From positions 1-58,879 of the forward strand of contig WION01000320.1 in the NCBI GenBank assembly GCA_015039365.1: a stretch of DNA of 58,879 nucleotides, read 5' to 3'. The notes beneath the pieces are model-generated. The model made no database searches. It saw only the letters and a list, made by a program, of their open reading frames with translations, and had not been told where the DNA came from. Positions 10,980-21,990 of this stretch are shown piece by piece (position 1 is the first letter of the stretch; each line of letters starts with the position of its first letter). The stretch comes from Amanita rubescens (lineage: Eukaryota; Basidiomycota; Agaricomycetes; Agaricales; Amanitaceae). The translations under genes and the position numbers were made by a program.

Positions 10980-11461
10980 TCGTACCGTTGCTAGGAAGGG
11001 ATACATAGACTTATAGACTTATAACATAGACACTATGCTTTGAATAAAAAGATATGATGATATTGATTGCATTCTATCGTTAAGTCGCGCATAGTCCCCC
11101 CCCCTTGCGGGATGAAGGGGGCGAAAGAAAGCTCCGAGGGCTTTGTGCGGTGCTAAATACCAGCCCTCCTTGTCTTTGCGCGAGTTAGAGGTCAAACACT
11201 CGCACGGGTACAACAGAAGGACGCGGGGTACATAACCGCGGCGCGGAGTCCAAAACGACTCTTGCTAGCATCGCGTGCATCCTTCGTTAAAGTAGACGTT
11301 GTAGCTTTTTAGTGCTTCGTAAGTTCGATCATTTGAATGAAATCTCTTTGAACGGAAGAGAGAACGGAAAGACGATGCGAGCTGCACTTTTGCTGATTGA
11401 CTTTCTCATAGTAGTTCTAATTATTATTATAATTATAATAACCTAAGATAACACGCCAAGC
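10980..11461. other. Intergenic, no gene seen
   Basis: Separates the small SIM protein from the Spt5-like gene. It contains a C-run at 11097-11105 and AT-rich TTATTATTATAATTATAATAA near 11420. No coding evidence. Confidence 0.4.
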
Positions 11462-14400
11462 ATGGACGCGTCGGTAAGAAGATAGACTTTTGTGCTAGAA
11501 TGAGCTCAAAGCATAGTTGGTAGCGAGGAAAACGTGTTCGTATATCGGAAAATGAAGGCAGAAAGAAAAGAAAGAAAAGAAAAAAGGTATAGTGTCGATC
11601 TTAAGGCGTCATGACCACTTTGATTAGATTCACTATCTGTAGGTCGCACCGAATGAATTCTTGGACGTTGAAGCCTCAGTCAGTGATTCGAGCGACGAAG
11701 AAATGGAAGGACATACGAATGAATGTAAGCCGAAAGGGACAAAACTGACGAAAGCAAAACTGACTTAAGATGAAAGGTCTGAACTTTATTGATGATGATG
11801 AAGTGAACTTGGGTGGCGGTCAGGACATCGAAGTTGAGGATGAAGAGTTCAGCGAGGATGACCTAGACTTTGACGATGAATGTAGGTTGCCATTTCAAGC
11901 TTTGCTACTTGAATTAACTAACTGTATGACAGCCGGTCAGAGGTTTGATACCAGCACGAGACGAGGTCCCAATGATTCGGAACCGGTGGGATTGGATTAT
12001 CGTCTGGCGAGCGTTGTTCGTCGATACGAAGCTCAGGCATCAGAGGGTGAAGGCCACGACAGGCAAGACGAGCTCGCTTCGTTGGCTGAACGTGCCATGC
12101 GAATAATGCCCACAGCACAGGATCCCAATTTTTGGAAAGTTTGCGTATATGTGAGTCTGGTCTTCCCTTTCTTGCCGTCAAACATTTGACAATGGGACAC
12201 GGGATATAAAGGAGGGGACGGTAGAAGAGACTTTCTGGGCGATGCACAACCGTTTGGACAAAAGCCCAGAGTTAGCGTCGTCTGTCTTTATGCCACCGCG
12301 AAGTGATAATTGGATATGCATTGAATCATCTTCACACCAAAACGCGGTTTTATTATGCATAGACTTGTCCACTATCCATCAACCTCCCAACGTATTGTTC
12401 GTACCTGTGAACGAACGTGTACAATGGATCACTTGGTGTCCAACTACGCCACGCATCAAGTCCCCGTCTTGGGTCCGGATAAAGAAGAGCTCAGAGCTCA
12501 GGGATTTGCTAGACAAGGACCACGATCTCGACGAGAGACTTCTAAAATACGCCAAGGACCTCGCTTTCGTGCATGAGGTTTTCAACGAGTCAAAGGTCCT
12601 GATCTGTCTAGTCCCGCGGCTATTAGTTGAGGTAGGGCAGCAGGGTTCCGCCGACTATCGGGATAAACAGAAGAAGAGGAGAAGGCAACGATTACCGCGA
12701 CTTTTACATCCCAATACGATCTCTGAACCGACTCTGGGCTCAGAAACAATGCATCCTTTGCATTCGAGCGTGTGGTGGAATCCCAAACGCTTCTATGACC
12801 TTGTGTCTATCAAGACTGGCGTGTATCAGTTGACAAATCCAAAAACCCGGAAGAGAACAAGAGACGGGGACGATTTAGTCCCGCCTTTCGCGATATTCTA
12901 TGTACCTGTCAGTGCATTACAGTCAGACGTGGTGCCCAGACTCAAAGAATTGAACTTGTTCGCGGAAGGAATGGCCGTCGGAGCGAAGGAAATGGGTTTG
13001 AATTTTCCACATACCGAGTTCTTCAGGTGGACGTACGAGAATGATGTGGCCGCTCCTGTCGAAATTGGCAACAAGGTTGAGGTCAAATTAGATATGGGGA
13101 TTGCCCAAGGTGTTATAGAGGACATGCGCTTTGATAAAGCGTTCGTGCGCACGATCAAGACAAGAGAGGAGTTGGAAGTCGATATCCGATCCGTCAGAAG
13201 GTTTTATCAGCTCTGCGATTCAGTCAAGGTCGTTAGGTCGTCGATGATCAATCGGCGAGGCTGGGTGATCGGGATCCAGGATGATCAAATTACAGTATTC
13301 GACCGGGATCAAAAGCAACAGGTATGAACTCCACATCCGTGCCGAGCAAATATTAAATCTATAACAGTTTGACGTGAAATCATGGCAACTCATCCCTTAT
13401 GACGATTTTGAAATGGAACAGGATCCCCGGTTTAAAGTCGGCGAGGCGGTGCATGTGGTTGATCCCTTGTCAGCGGAGTATAGGAAAAACGGTAGCATCT
13501 ACAGTGTATCGGACTCTGTCATCGAGGTGATCGATAGTAGGACAAATACACTGGTATGTTAATTACTTTAGCCGGCCAAAGCACTGACGATGTATATTGT
13601 GGTAGTTCATGGTGCCACCGTGGTTTCTGAAAGCAGATACGGTCCCTGGCCCTACGGTACAACCCCCCTCCGCGATAGCCAATTTATTAGGTCGATGGGA
13701 TGACGATAACTACAAGAAACTCGTCGGGACGTGGGTCGTCGTAACTGGACCACACGTACATAAAGGTTTATATGGAAGGATAAAAGAATACCACGGAAAC
13801 TGCCAGTTTCGTGTCGAAGCGAGCTCCGGAAGTCGATGGGTGGACATACATGTTGACCACCTGATAAATACGTGAGTCATCCAGGCGCGTTCATTCAAAA
13901 TATACTTATTTGTTACAGGGGAGAGAATGGTCCAGACCTACGGGATTATCACATAGGTCTGCACAAGATACCTCCGGCTGGGGCATACCCAATACCCTGC
14001 TTTCAGCGGCAACCGAGTCAACCCAAGCGAGCCGCTACACCCCTTCCTGAAGAAGTAGATGTAGCCGAAAACAACCCCGAAGACCGACCGATATCATCGC
14101 CATCCGCAGCCGCCGAAGGACTGCCAGACGCTCCAGAGGCGTCTACGCCAGCAACAGAGACGCCAATGATCACTTACGGGGATGAAGGTATGTCTTCCGT
14201 GGTCAGGTTACCCCGCTCTGATGCCCTACCGATAGTACTTCCCGCCAACTGGATATTAAGACATGGACTAGTGAGGAAGCGCATCTATGCCCACGTCCGC
14301 AATAGCAAGCCAAATCCCATGGAAGGGGGAGGTTTTGGGAAAGGTCAATACGAAGGCCAAAGGGTTCTTATTCTGTCAGGAGAACGAGAGGATAAGATAG

Positions 14401-14633
14401 AGGTCCACGTGAAGGACCGATCAGTAAATATACCCGCGAAGTTCCTGTTCCCCCAGAGGCCGACAGCAAGGGGGCAAGAGGTGGTTGTTCTTAGTGGCGA
14501 CAGGATCGGGGAGGTCTACATGACGCGGAAGCCCAAACCGGATGGCTCTTTTCCACTGGGCCGTCCAGGTTTTTCGGGGCCACCATCATGCATCATGGAG
14601 CCGAACAGATTGGCTAGGTGTGATCCAAGATAG
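11462..14633 (+). CDS. Spt5-like NGN/KOW transcription elongation factor paralogue
   Basis: Eight exons (11462-11473, 11643-11724, 11777-11881, 11933-12150, 12212-13321, 13368-13553, 13606-13871, 13919-14633) total 2694 nt and stay in frame, giving 897 residues. The N-terminus is acidic (DSSDEEMEGH; EVEDEEFSEDDLDFDDE), as in Spt5. Around residues 130-225 lies an NGN-like fold (DPNFWKVCVYEGTVEETF). KOW-like beta modules follow at about 425 (GNKVEVKLDMGIAQGVIEDM), 608 (GTWVVVTGPHVHKGLYGRI), 800 (YEGQRVLILSGEREDKIEV) and 845 (RGQEVVVLSGDRIGEVY). Spt5 pairs with Spt4 and binds RNA polymerase II. This protein lacks the repetitive C-terminal region phosphorylated in true Spt5 and is diverged throughout, so it is probably a lineage-specific paralogue, not the essential factor. 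The 12 nt first exon is the least certain part; a start at 11711 is possible. Confidence 0.75.
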
Positions 14634-15360
14634 AGGGCTGGACCCACTATATTAATTATCTTTATTATTACTTACACGCATACATTGTAGTAGAAAATTG
14701 AAACTACTAATACAATACCACAATCTTGTTTGTAACTGATCACAGGCTTGGACTGAAACAAATCAGGGAAGGTGGGCAGCGTACCACTAAAGCAGTCGAG
14801 TGGGAGGCGAGCGGGTTTGCACGCATCGCGAGGGACCGGGTGCGGGAAATGATGCGTATTATTTTATGAGGAAGGTAAGCCCAAGACATGTGAATTCTCT
14901 ACATGACCTGCTACTCTCTTCAGACCATTGGACGGAACTTGCCTTGGCTGAATTAACGGGTGATCGATCTTGATGCACTTAATGGCGGGGGAGCTATTTT
15001 GGTGCGCATCTATTTTTAACTTCTGTGACGTCGAAACATCGTGTGCGTTCTTTGTTTTAAATATTGGTTTTACAGATGCCGAACGCGTTTGTTCTATACG
15101 GCTACGTCGCTACTAACTCAGTTCCGCAACTGTTTTTTATGTAGAGGTACATTATCTTATAAGTACCACGGAGGTCAGCAAATTAGCAAGATGCGAGATA
15201 TCTATTGCAGAAAATGTAAAATCATTATAGACTACGCAAAAACCTCGTTGACGCTCTAGTTCACTTAAACACTTTGACGTCAGTATGTTTTTTACTTCTC
15301 AGCAAGCCAATAACACGATAACCGAGTCAATGAACAGGCTTACAATGTAACTACAGCTAT
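14634..15360. other. Intergenic, AT-rich, no gene seen
   Basis: No supported gene. A 72-codon open frame at 15041-15259 has a Cys-rich sequence but no recognisable family and no start context, so it is not called. Confidence 0.4.
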
Positions 15361-15880
15361 ATGCGTTTAAACTGTCATCTTGCACGCGCTTGTTTGTACG
15401 ACTCTCTTTCCTTCAACACCTACCACTCTCCTCTTCCCACACAGCCACCTTCTCTCGGGACTCCAGTAAGTTATCTAATTGTTCTCTCGCGCCGCCTATC
15501 TCATTTAGATAGCAGCATTTTACTTCTACAAGCCAGACCGCACCTCTAAATTCGCACTCATCCTTTCCTTCACAATACGGTTGATCTCGTCATCTCGCTA
15601 ACCCACGCTATTTGGTCTTGCGCGGTCACGTCTGCAAGTACCCTTTAAATTGTCACCTTGCGCGCTCTTGTTTGTACGGCCTCTCTTCTTTAACCCCAAC
15701 CACCCACCCCTTCACATTTACCCCCACCTTCTCCCCGCCGTCTATCTCATTTAATAGCAGGATTTTACTACAAGCAAAACCGCACCTCTATAAATTCGTC
15801 CTCGTCCTTTCTCTCGCGACCCGTTATCCATATCTGGCACCCATCGATTCAGTGCGGACCCATCTCATCAATTTCGCTAA
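15361..15880. repeat. Duplicated about 270 bp promoter/leader segment
   Basis: 15366-15600 and 15645-15860 are diverged copies: AAACTGTCATCTTGCACGCG versus AAATTGTCACCTTGCGCGCT, then CTTGTTTGTACG, pyrimidine-rich CACC tracts, CTATCTCATTTA and CCGCACCTCTA..AATTCG. They lie immediately upstream of the acidic-repeat gene, so the gene probably carries a doubled promoter or 5' leader. Confidence 0.7.
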
Positions 15881-15908
15881 TCCACGCACGCTATTATCAT
15901 CTCTTCCA

Positions 15909-16391
15909 ATGGCTGAAATACGCGTTCCGTAAGTCGTTTAGAATATCATGACTACTGTTGAATAATCGATGATTTAAAGTGTCGTTATCCGCGATACCGT
16001 CGTCCAGATCAATGTCGTAGCTTTTGTTAAACCCGTTGGAGGAGCGGATTTAGTAACGCTCGGCAACTTCGCAGCAATCGTCGATATCGGTGAAGCCATA
16101 GTTGCGGCGGTCAGAGAGGAAGACATTGAAATGGGTGACGTTGAAGGTGACGAAATGGGTGACGTTGCAGAGGTTGAAATGGGAGAAGCAGACGAAAACA
16201 ACGAAGCGAGAGCGGCTGAAGGAGACGTCGAAATGGGAGCGGCCGACGAGGACGTCGAGATGGGAGGCGGTGACGCTGCAGAGGTTGAACTGGGAGAAGA
16301 AGATAATGAAATGAGAGCGACTGATGAAGACGTCGAAATTGGAGCGGCTGATGAGGACGTCGAGATGAGAGACGTTGAAGACTTCTACTAA
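15909..16391 (+). CDS. 143-residue acidic repeat protein
   Basis: Two exons (15909-15928 and 15980-16391; intron GTAAGT..AAAG) give 143 residues. The first 60 residues are beta-rich and hydrophobic (VVIRDTVVQINVVAFVKP, LVTLGNFAAIVDIGEAIVAA). The rest is a degenerate repeat around DVEMG(A/G)AD/GDVAEVEMGE, about 10-14 residues per unit, almost wholly Asp/Glu/Met/Ala/Gly/Val. Only the first five nucleotides of leader separate it from the doubled upstream segment. No family recognised. The composition suggests a soluble, possibly nuclear or ion-binding, disordered tail. A transposon-borne origin cannot be excluded given the repeats that follow. Confidence 0.65.
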
Positions 16392-16776
16392 ATGAAATTC
16401 TCGACGCCGCCGACGGACGGCAAATCCCTACTACATCCTTTTTTCTTGATACCGTGTTCCAGACTTACTTACGTACATATTGTATCGTTAGCGACGTGTT
16501 CATGACTATTTTTCTTGCCAACAAGAGTGACGCGTCGTATGCAATCGCCGATCGCGTATGTTATGTTATTTAACCACCTCTTCCTGCCCCTGTACTTATT
16601 CGTCGTGTACCACGCTCTTTCGTTTATAGTACTCTAACATCTACTTCCTAGATCCCACGTTACTACTCCCTCCCGTCGTATTCCCTGTGTGTATTGACCC
16701 GTCGGAACGCGCGCCGTGATCGGCGTACGCTAAGTATAGATTTCTAGTGCCAGCTCGGAGCTATTCGGAGCAATCA
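16392..16776. other. 3' flank of the acidic-repeat gene
   Basis: No coding evidence. The sequence is pyrimidine-rich on the plus strand and is probably the 3' untranslated region and terminator. Confidence 0.4.
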
Positions 16777-17265
16777 ATTTAGCTCAGGGCGAGCCAAAGG
16801 GTCGTCTTGGTGAGTGATTCCATAATGCCTCTTAGGCCTCAGGATTCACTCCCTTTCGTCCTTCAGTCGTGTTGGGGATGTGTATATGGGCCGGTCACCG
16901 GTCACAGTTAGGAAGCGCGCAGAAACAAATGAGGTACGCCGACGAGTCAAGAGCCGGGATGGTGCTACCAAATTTAGCTCAGGGCAAGCAGGGTCGCAGT
17001 TGAATTGTCGTGGCAATTCCGTACTAATGTGAACCTCAGGCTTCAGCGTTTACTTCCTGCGTCCTCCTGTCATGTTGAGGATGTGTATAGTATGGCCTGT
17101 TACAGCCGCTAATGATGCGCCAGACTCAGTGCGAACAAATGAAGTGGTTCTGTTCGCAGTTGGGCTATCGCATTTAGCTTGGTCACACGCTAAGGGTCTG
17201 CGGCGATTGGAGTTCGTAATCCATTTCGTAACTTTCCCATCGTTGGAGCGTCAACAAGTATAAAA
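16777..17265. repeat. Three diverged copies of a 195-200 bp tandem repeat
   Basis: The anchor ATTTAGCT(C/T) occurs at 16777, 16972 and 17172, giving periods of 195 and 200. Each unit also carries CCTCAGG.TTCA, a TGTTGAGGATGTGTATA or TGTTGGGGATGTGTATA string, and a GAACAAATGA or AAACAAATGA string. The third unit is incomplete. Confidence 0.75.
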
Positions 17266-17339
17266 GGACCTGACAAGTGCGTTATACTTTATTCTCCTCC
17301 CCTTGTCATCGTTTACGCCCTTCATTCTCATCGTTGCCC

Positions 17340-17453
17340 TTCTTCGTTCTCACCGTCGTTGTCATCGTCGTCGTCGTTATCATCGTCGTTGTTGTCGTCG
17401 TCGTCGTCATCATCGTCGTTGTCGTCGTCGTCGTCATCATCGTCGTTGTCGTT

Positions 17454-17485
<32 letters not shown>

Positions 17486-17690
17486 CGTCGTCATCGTTGT
17501 TGTCATCGTCGTCATCGTTGTTGTCATCGTCGTCTTCGTCGTTGTCGTTGTCGTTGTCGTCATCATTGTTGTTGTCGTCATTGTCATTGGTCCTCCTCGT
17601 TGTCGTCATTGGTCCTCGTCATTGGTGGTTGTTGTTGTCATCGGTGTCGTCGTTCTCGCCCATCTTTGTTCTCATTGTTGCCATTGTTCA
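17340..17690. repeat. GTC/GTT/ATC trinucleotide tract
   Basis: About 350 bp made almost entirely of GTC, GTT and ATC/ATT triplets. All six frames are open or nearly so and yield only Val/Ile, Ser, His/Arg/Cys, Thr/Met or Asp/Asn homopolymers, which is the expected artefact of such a tract. Confidence 0.95.
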
Positions 17691-17839
17691 CATTCATTGT
17701 TATTGTCTTCTACACCTTGTATCTGTAGTTTTTGTGATAAACTAATGACTATGCATGATTTAACTATTTTAATGTCTGAAGGATTGATAGTCCTAATGTC
17801 AGGTAAGCTGGCTGGCTTCATGCCTGGTGGTCTAAGAGT

Positions 17840-18820
17840 TTGATTATCTGTCTAAGTACCTTGTTTGACTCTCTGCCTATCTGATACTCTGTCTAGTTGG
17901 TTGTCTATCTATCTGACCATCTGACTGACTGATACACTGTCTAGCTACCTTGTCTGACTAGCTACCTTGTCTGACTATCTAGTTGTCTGATGCCTTGTGA
18001 CTGTCTGACAATCTGACAGTCTGCCTAGCTACCTTGCCTGACTATCTAGCTGTCTGATACCTTCTGACTGTCTGCCAATATGTCTAGTTGGCCATTTAAC
18101 TGTCTGACAGTCTGACAATCTGCCTAGTTACCTTGTCTGATAATCTGTCTAGTTGGCTGTATAACTGTCTGACAGTCTGACAGTCTGATGCTTGATACTC
18201 TGTCTAGCTACCTTTTGTGACTTCTAGTTGTCTGATGCTCTCTCTACCTATGTGTCTGACTCTCTGGCCACCTGATTGTCTGAGGCATTGTCTAGCTATC
18301 TGTCTAGCTGTCTTACTGACTGATATTCTGTCTAACTACCTTGTCTGACTTGCTGACTGTCTAGCTGTCTGACCATCTGATGCTCTGTCTAGTTACCTGT
18401 CTGATGCTCTGGCTTGCTGACTGTCTGATAATCTGTCCAGCTACCCTGTCTGACTGTCTAGCTGTCTGACAGTCTGATGCTCTGTCTAGTTATCTGTCTG
18501 ACTATCTGGCTGTCTGACTGTCTGATGCTCTGTCCAGTTATCTATCTGGCTGTCTGGCTGTCTGACTAGTCTATATCTGATACATTGTCCAGCTACTAGT
18601 ATCTGATAGTCTAAATGTCTGATCTGACTGACTAGTTGATGTCCTGTTTTGCTACCTGTCTGATGGTCTGACTCTCTAATGATCTGACTGTATTGATAAT
18701 TGACTGTCTGTATATCCAATAGCATAGTCGTCTCACTGGTATTTGCTCATTCACATCTGACAGTCTGATTGTCTGTTCTCCAAGTGGCTTGACTGTCAGG
18801 TGCTTCTTTTACCTGACTAT
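17840..18820. repeat. Degenerate TCTG/TCTA-type satellite tract
   Basis: Nearly 1 kb built from GTCTGACTGTCTG, TCTAGCTACCTTGTCTGA and TCTGATGCTCTGTC words. A higher-order unit of roughly 20-60 bp recurs (CTAGCTACCTTGTCTGACT appears repeatedly). No coding potential. Confidence 0.9.
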
Positions 18821-19224
18821 CTAGTATCAAGTTGTCCAAATAGTTTGGTTGTCTAACTTTATACTATGGACTTTGTCTCTGGTTTCCTAACCATATGATT
18901 ATATTAATAAGTCTGCAATGCTATTGGGTACAACATATATCAACCTGATCATCTATATTTCCAGCAACACTTGTTGACTGGATGTGATGGGCTATCTATA
19001 TTACTATTGGTTAAAATTTCTCTCATTCCCATTTGCAACCTATTCAACTATCATGTGTCAACTGAGCCTATGTTTGTCTGGGTTAATGATTATAGGCTAC
19101 CCTTTTAACATGAATTCTGCTGCTGGTCTATTAGGCTTGTGAACTGGTACAATGATTCCATCTGATGAAGCATCAGATGGCATCAGACTTTTGACATGTT
19201 AGCTGATGTACATTTTGCTACGTT
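18821..19224. other. Spacer between two repeat arrays
   Basis: AT-rich with no gene and no internal repeat that I can see. Confidence 0.4.
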
Positions 19225-19860
19225 ATATATTTCACACACTCTAAGGTTCAAGATAAGTTGTATATCACAAGCACAACAAAGAGCAGTGCTCTCAGAAGAC
19301 TTGGGTGGGCACTTAGGATCATATTCTTACAAACTGTAATATATTTGAGAGGAGGGGGGCAGCCAGGAAGGCTGCAACGTTTCAGTACATTTTGCTACAT
19401 TCTATATTTCACACACTATAAGTTTCAAGATGAGTTGTATATCACAAGCACAACAACGAGTGGTGCTCTCAGAAGCCTTGGGTGGTCACTTGGGATTATA
19501 TCCTTACTATCTACATTTTATTTGGGGTGGGGAGCAGCCAGGGAGGCCACTACGTTTTGCTATGTTTTGCTACATTCTATATTTCACACACTATAAGTTT
19601 CAAGATAACTTAGATATCACAAGGACAACAGAGAGTGGTGCTCCCAGAAGACTTGTGTGTGTACTTTGTATCATGTCCTTACAAGCTGCAATGTATTTGG
19701 GGGAAGGGGGGCAGCCAGCAAGGCTGCAACATTTTGCTACATTTTTTGCTACATTTTTCAAGATGGCTTGGATATCACAAGCACAACATGGAGCAGCAAG
19801 GACAAAAAAAGGCAAAAATAAGGACCATGCAGACTATTTGAGGTGAGGCAAGCAAAGCAG
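19225..19860. repeat. About 3.6 copies of a 176 bp tandem repeat
   Basis: The word TTCACACACT starts at 19231, 19408 and 19583 (periods 177 and 175). TTCAAGAT occurs near 19248, 19424, 19599 and 19758. Each unit has an ATATCACAAG.ACAACA segment, a GGGG-rich stretch before CAGCCAG, and ends CATTTTGCTAC. The fourth copy is truncated at both ends. The open frames across it simply repeat the same peptide and are not genes. Confidence 0.9.
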
Positions 19861-19904
19861 CCAGGAACATTTTGCAACATTAATGTGGATTTTTTACTTG
19901 TATG

Positions 19905-20670
19905 TGTAAGGACGGTGATCCTAATTGGGACGGAGCCCGGGAACTAAGCCGCGGACAGGGAAGGACGGAGTATAACGGAGTCCGGGACGTAGTGGGGAAA
20001 GGCTAGGCTTCAGCGTGCAAGCTGCGCCGTGCTAACATACGTCTTGCCTAAACTTCTGGAGAACGCTCTGGAGTCCGGGATGGAGTCCGGGACCAGAGTC
20101 CGAAGGGCGAGCAGTCTGGGTGAGGTCTGAGACGATGAAAGACAGGGAGTCAATACGAGTTGGGGCACAATCCAAGTCGATATTCGGACTACTGTATGAA
20201 TACAAGTGAGGCCTTATATACGTAGTCCGACAAGGGGTTCTATGGCCGTGTTCTGATAAGCGAGGAAACCATAGAGATATGGAACAGGAAGTGGAGTAGA
20301 GCATATGGTACGAAGGGATAATGATACCAGTGATACCCGAGATGAAACAAGAGGTGAAACAAGTATGGAGAATATGTAGAAAGGAACTTAGCGAATATGC
20401 ACGGAGTTGTGACGGAGTTGTGACGGAGTTTGTCACGGAGTTTGTCACGGAGTTGTCACGGAGTTTTCGGAGTTTTGGCATAGGCTTGATATGAGATGCG
20501 ACATGGGTGGAAAGTGGTCATGGGTATAGTCAGGAGTCCATCGGGGTCCGAGGTCATGGAGTTTGGGTGGAGTCCAGAACAGGATATGACAGTATGTATA
20601 TAAAGAACCATTTTTCATGGAAATAAATATATGAGTTAAATGCTTATATGCATGGTATATCAGTCCTACA
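19905..20670. mobile_element. Possible solo LTR (766 bp)
   Basis: The segment begins TGTAAGGAC and ends GTCCTACA, near-inverse TG..CA ends of the kind that bound LTRs. Inside are a TATA-like TATATAAAG at about 20596 and an AATAAATATA signal at about 20621, the order expected for LTR promoter and polyadenylation. GGAGTCC and ACGGAGT words recur throughout. Flanking five-base words (GTATG before, ATACA after) do not match, so a target duplication is not seen. Without the second LTR or a coding part this remains a candidate. Confidence 0.4.
20400..20480. repeat. Short ACGGAGTT direct repeats
   Basis: Six or seven head-to-tail units of 11-13 bp built on (TG/TC)ACGGAGTT(T)GT lie inside the LTR-like segment. 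Confidence 0.85.
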
Positions 20671-21288
20671 ATACATAGCTAAGGAATCCGCAGTGGAGTA
20701 GTGTCTGAGATATATGTATGTTGGAAATTTGGAATACACAATCCTAGTACATTACCTTGGCCTGTCTTGGTCAGTGGCAGTGGCAATCTCACATTCTGTA
20801 GCTGAGGTGCAACAGACTTAAATCTGTGGATTGATAGTTTGAAAATTACACTAGCAGAAGAGCTGAAGGGCATGATACAAATTTGTGGAGCAATACCTTT
20901 AAATAATGGTATGGAGGCAGTGGCCAATAGTCATATACCTGTAATGGTCCATGGAAATAGTCTAGACCTGCATCCTGGCACCACTGACCATTCTTCCCAT
21001 TGAGCACACGAGCAGTGACATCCAGCACGACTTTGACAGGTGTCCTGGAATACTTGCAGGATTGCAGGAAAAGATGATGATGATGAAAGACCTGGTCAAC
21101 ATTGTCCTTGCACTATGCATTGCTATGGCATTAACAAAACTGATAATCATTGTCGGTGAAGTACAAGTGACTTGACTATTTGAAGTTGGAGATAATATAG
21201 CGCATCAAGTCCCAAAATAAACTGCTATCAATTGCGATGTCAGTTTTCGTTGCGCCTCGCTTGACGATGTACCATTCGCTTCAACGCT
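20671..21288. other. No supported gene
   Basis: On the minus strand, frames near 20850-21090 give a moderately protein-like peptide (VKVVLDVTARVLNGKNGQW) but with stops on both sides and no exon chain. Possibly a transposon remnant. Not called as a gene. Confidence 0.35.
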
Positions 21289-21673
21289 TTACATAAGCCC
21301 CCTCGATCTCCTCCACCACAGCTCGAAACCCTCCTCGAGAATATCACAATCCCAAAGATCTTTCGGTACTGTGGCCATCACCTGGTTAAGATCAGCCACA
21401 ATACACAGTGGGTCAATCATTTCATGGTTGATCAGCTTGTGAAAGCACAACCGAATTCCAATCGCGCTAATGGCAGGCAGAACAGGCAAGGTACACTGGA
21501 CTAGAGGACACCAGGGAGTTAGTGCCTGAAAAGCGGGAATGGCGATGAAGAGGAAGAACCTCCAAAATCACCGATGCGAGATCGGATTTGATTGCCCGTG
21601 TCAGCGCGACTGGAATGGTACTTGTGCTGGTGGCGCTTTTATCTTCAAAATGAAGACGGGACTCTTGAGTCAA
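21289..21673 (-). pseudogene. Diverged copy A of an unknown gene
   Basis: DNA-level similarity to the 21991-22425 gene: ATCTCCTCCACCACAGCTCG versus ATCTCGTCCACTACCGCTCG, ATCACAATCCCA in both, and AATTCCAATCGCGCTAA versus AGTTCCAATTGCGCTAA. Reading frames are short (AISAIGIRLCFHKLINHEMI is one) and do not form a continuous match to the other copy. Likely a decayed duplicate or a rapidly diverging paralogue. Function unknown. Confidence 0.45.
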
Positions 21674-21990
21674 ACTTCGTACATGACTATAAGTCTGTTG
21701 ACGACTCGCGTGGAGTGGACAAGTATTGTGGGATCACGGTGTGTCCTGTTTCAGGAGGAAAACGTTAAGGAGTTTATTGTAGCGACCGGAAAATTTACCC
21801 TCGGTGGATTGATGGGGACTTGGTAGGAGCGACCAAAGACTTTTTCTGGCCAAGGCGGGATGTTCAACGCACTACAGCAAATTGGTGATTCTGACTTACA
21901 TCACATCCGAGCCATACCCACTGTGACCGATGACCCCGAAAGAACGAATAATACAAACTAGCAAAGAAACAGAGTCAGCTACTGACTGTT

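Noticed and set aside
16777..17000. tRNA-derived SINE based on TTTAGCTCAGGGC
   Set aside because: Box A resemblance only; no box B and no tRNA-like body in any copy.
17277..17843. Long open frames on both strands across the trinucleotide tract
   Set aside because: Composition is homopolymeric in every frame, exactly what a GTC/ATC repeat produces; no start context or homology.
19258..19846. Open frames across the 176 bp repeat
   Set aside because: They repeat the same peptide with frame drift between units; no family, no start context.
20660..21180. Remnant of a transposase or reverse transcriptase on the minus strand
   Set aside because: No conserved motif could be matched; frames too short.
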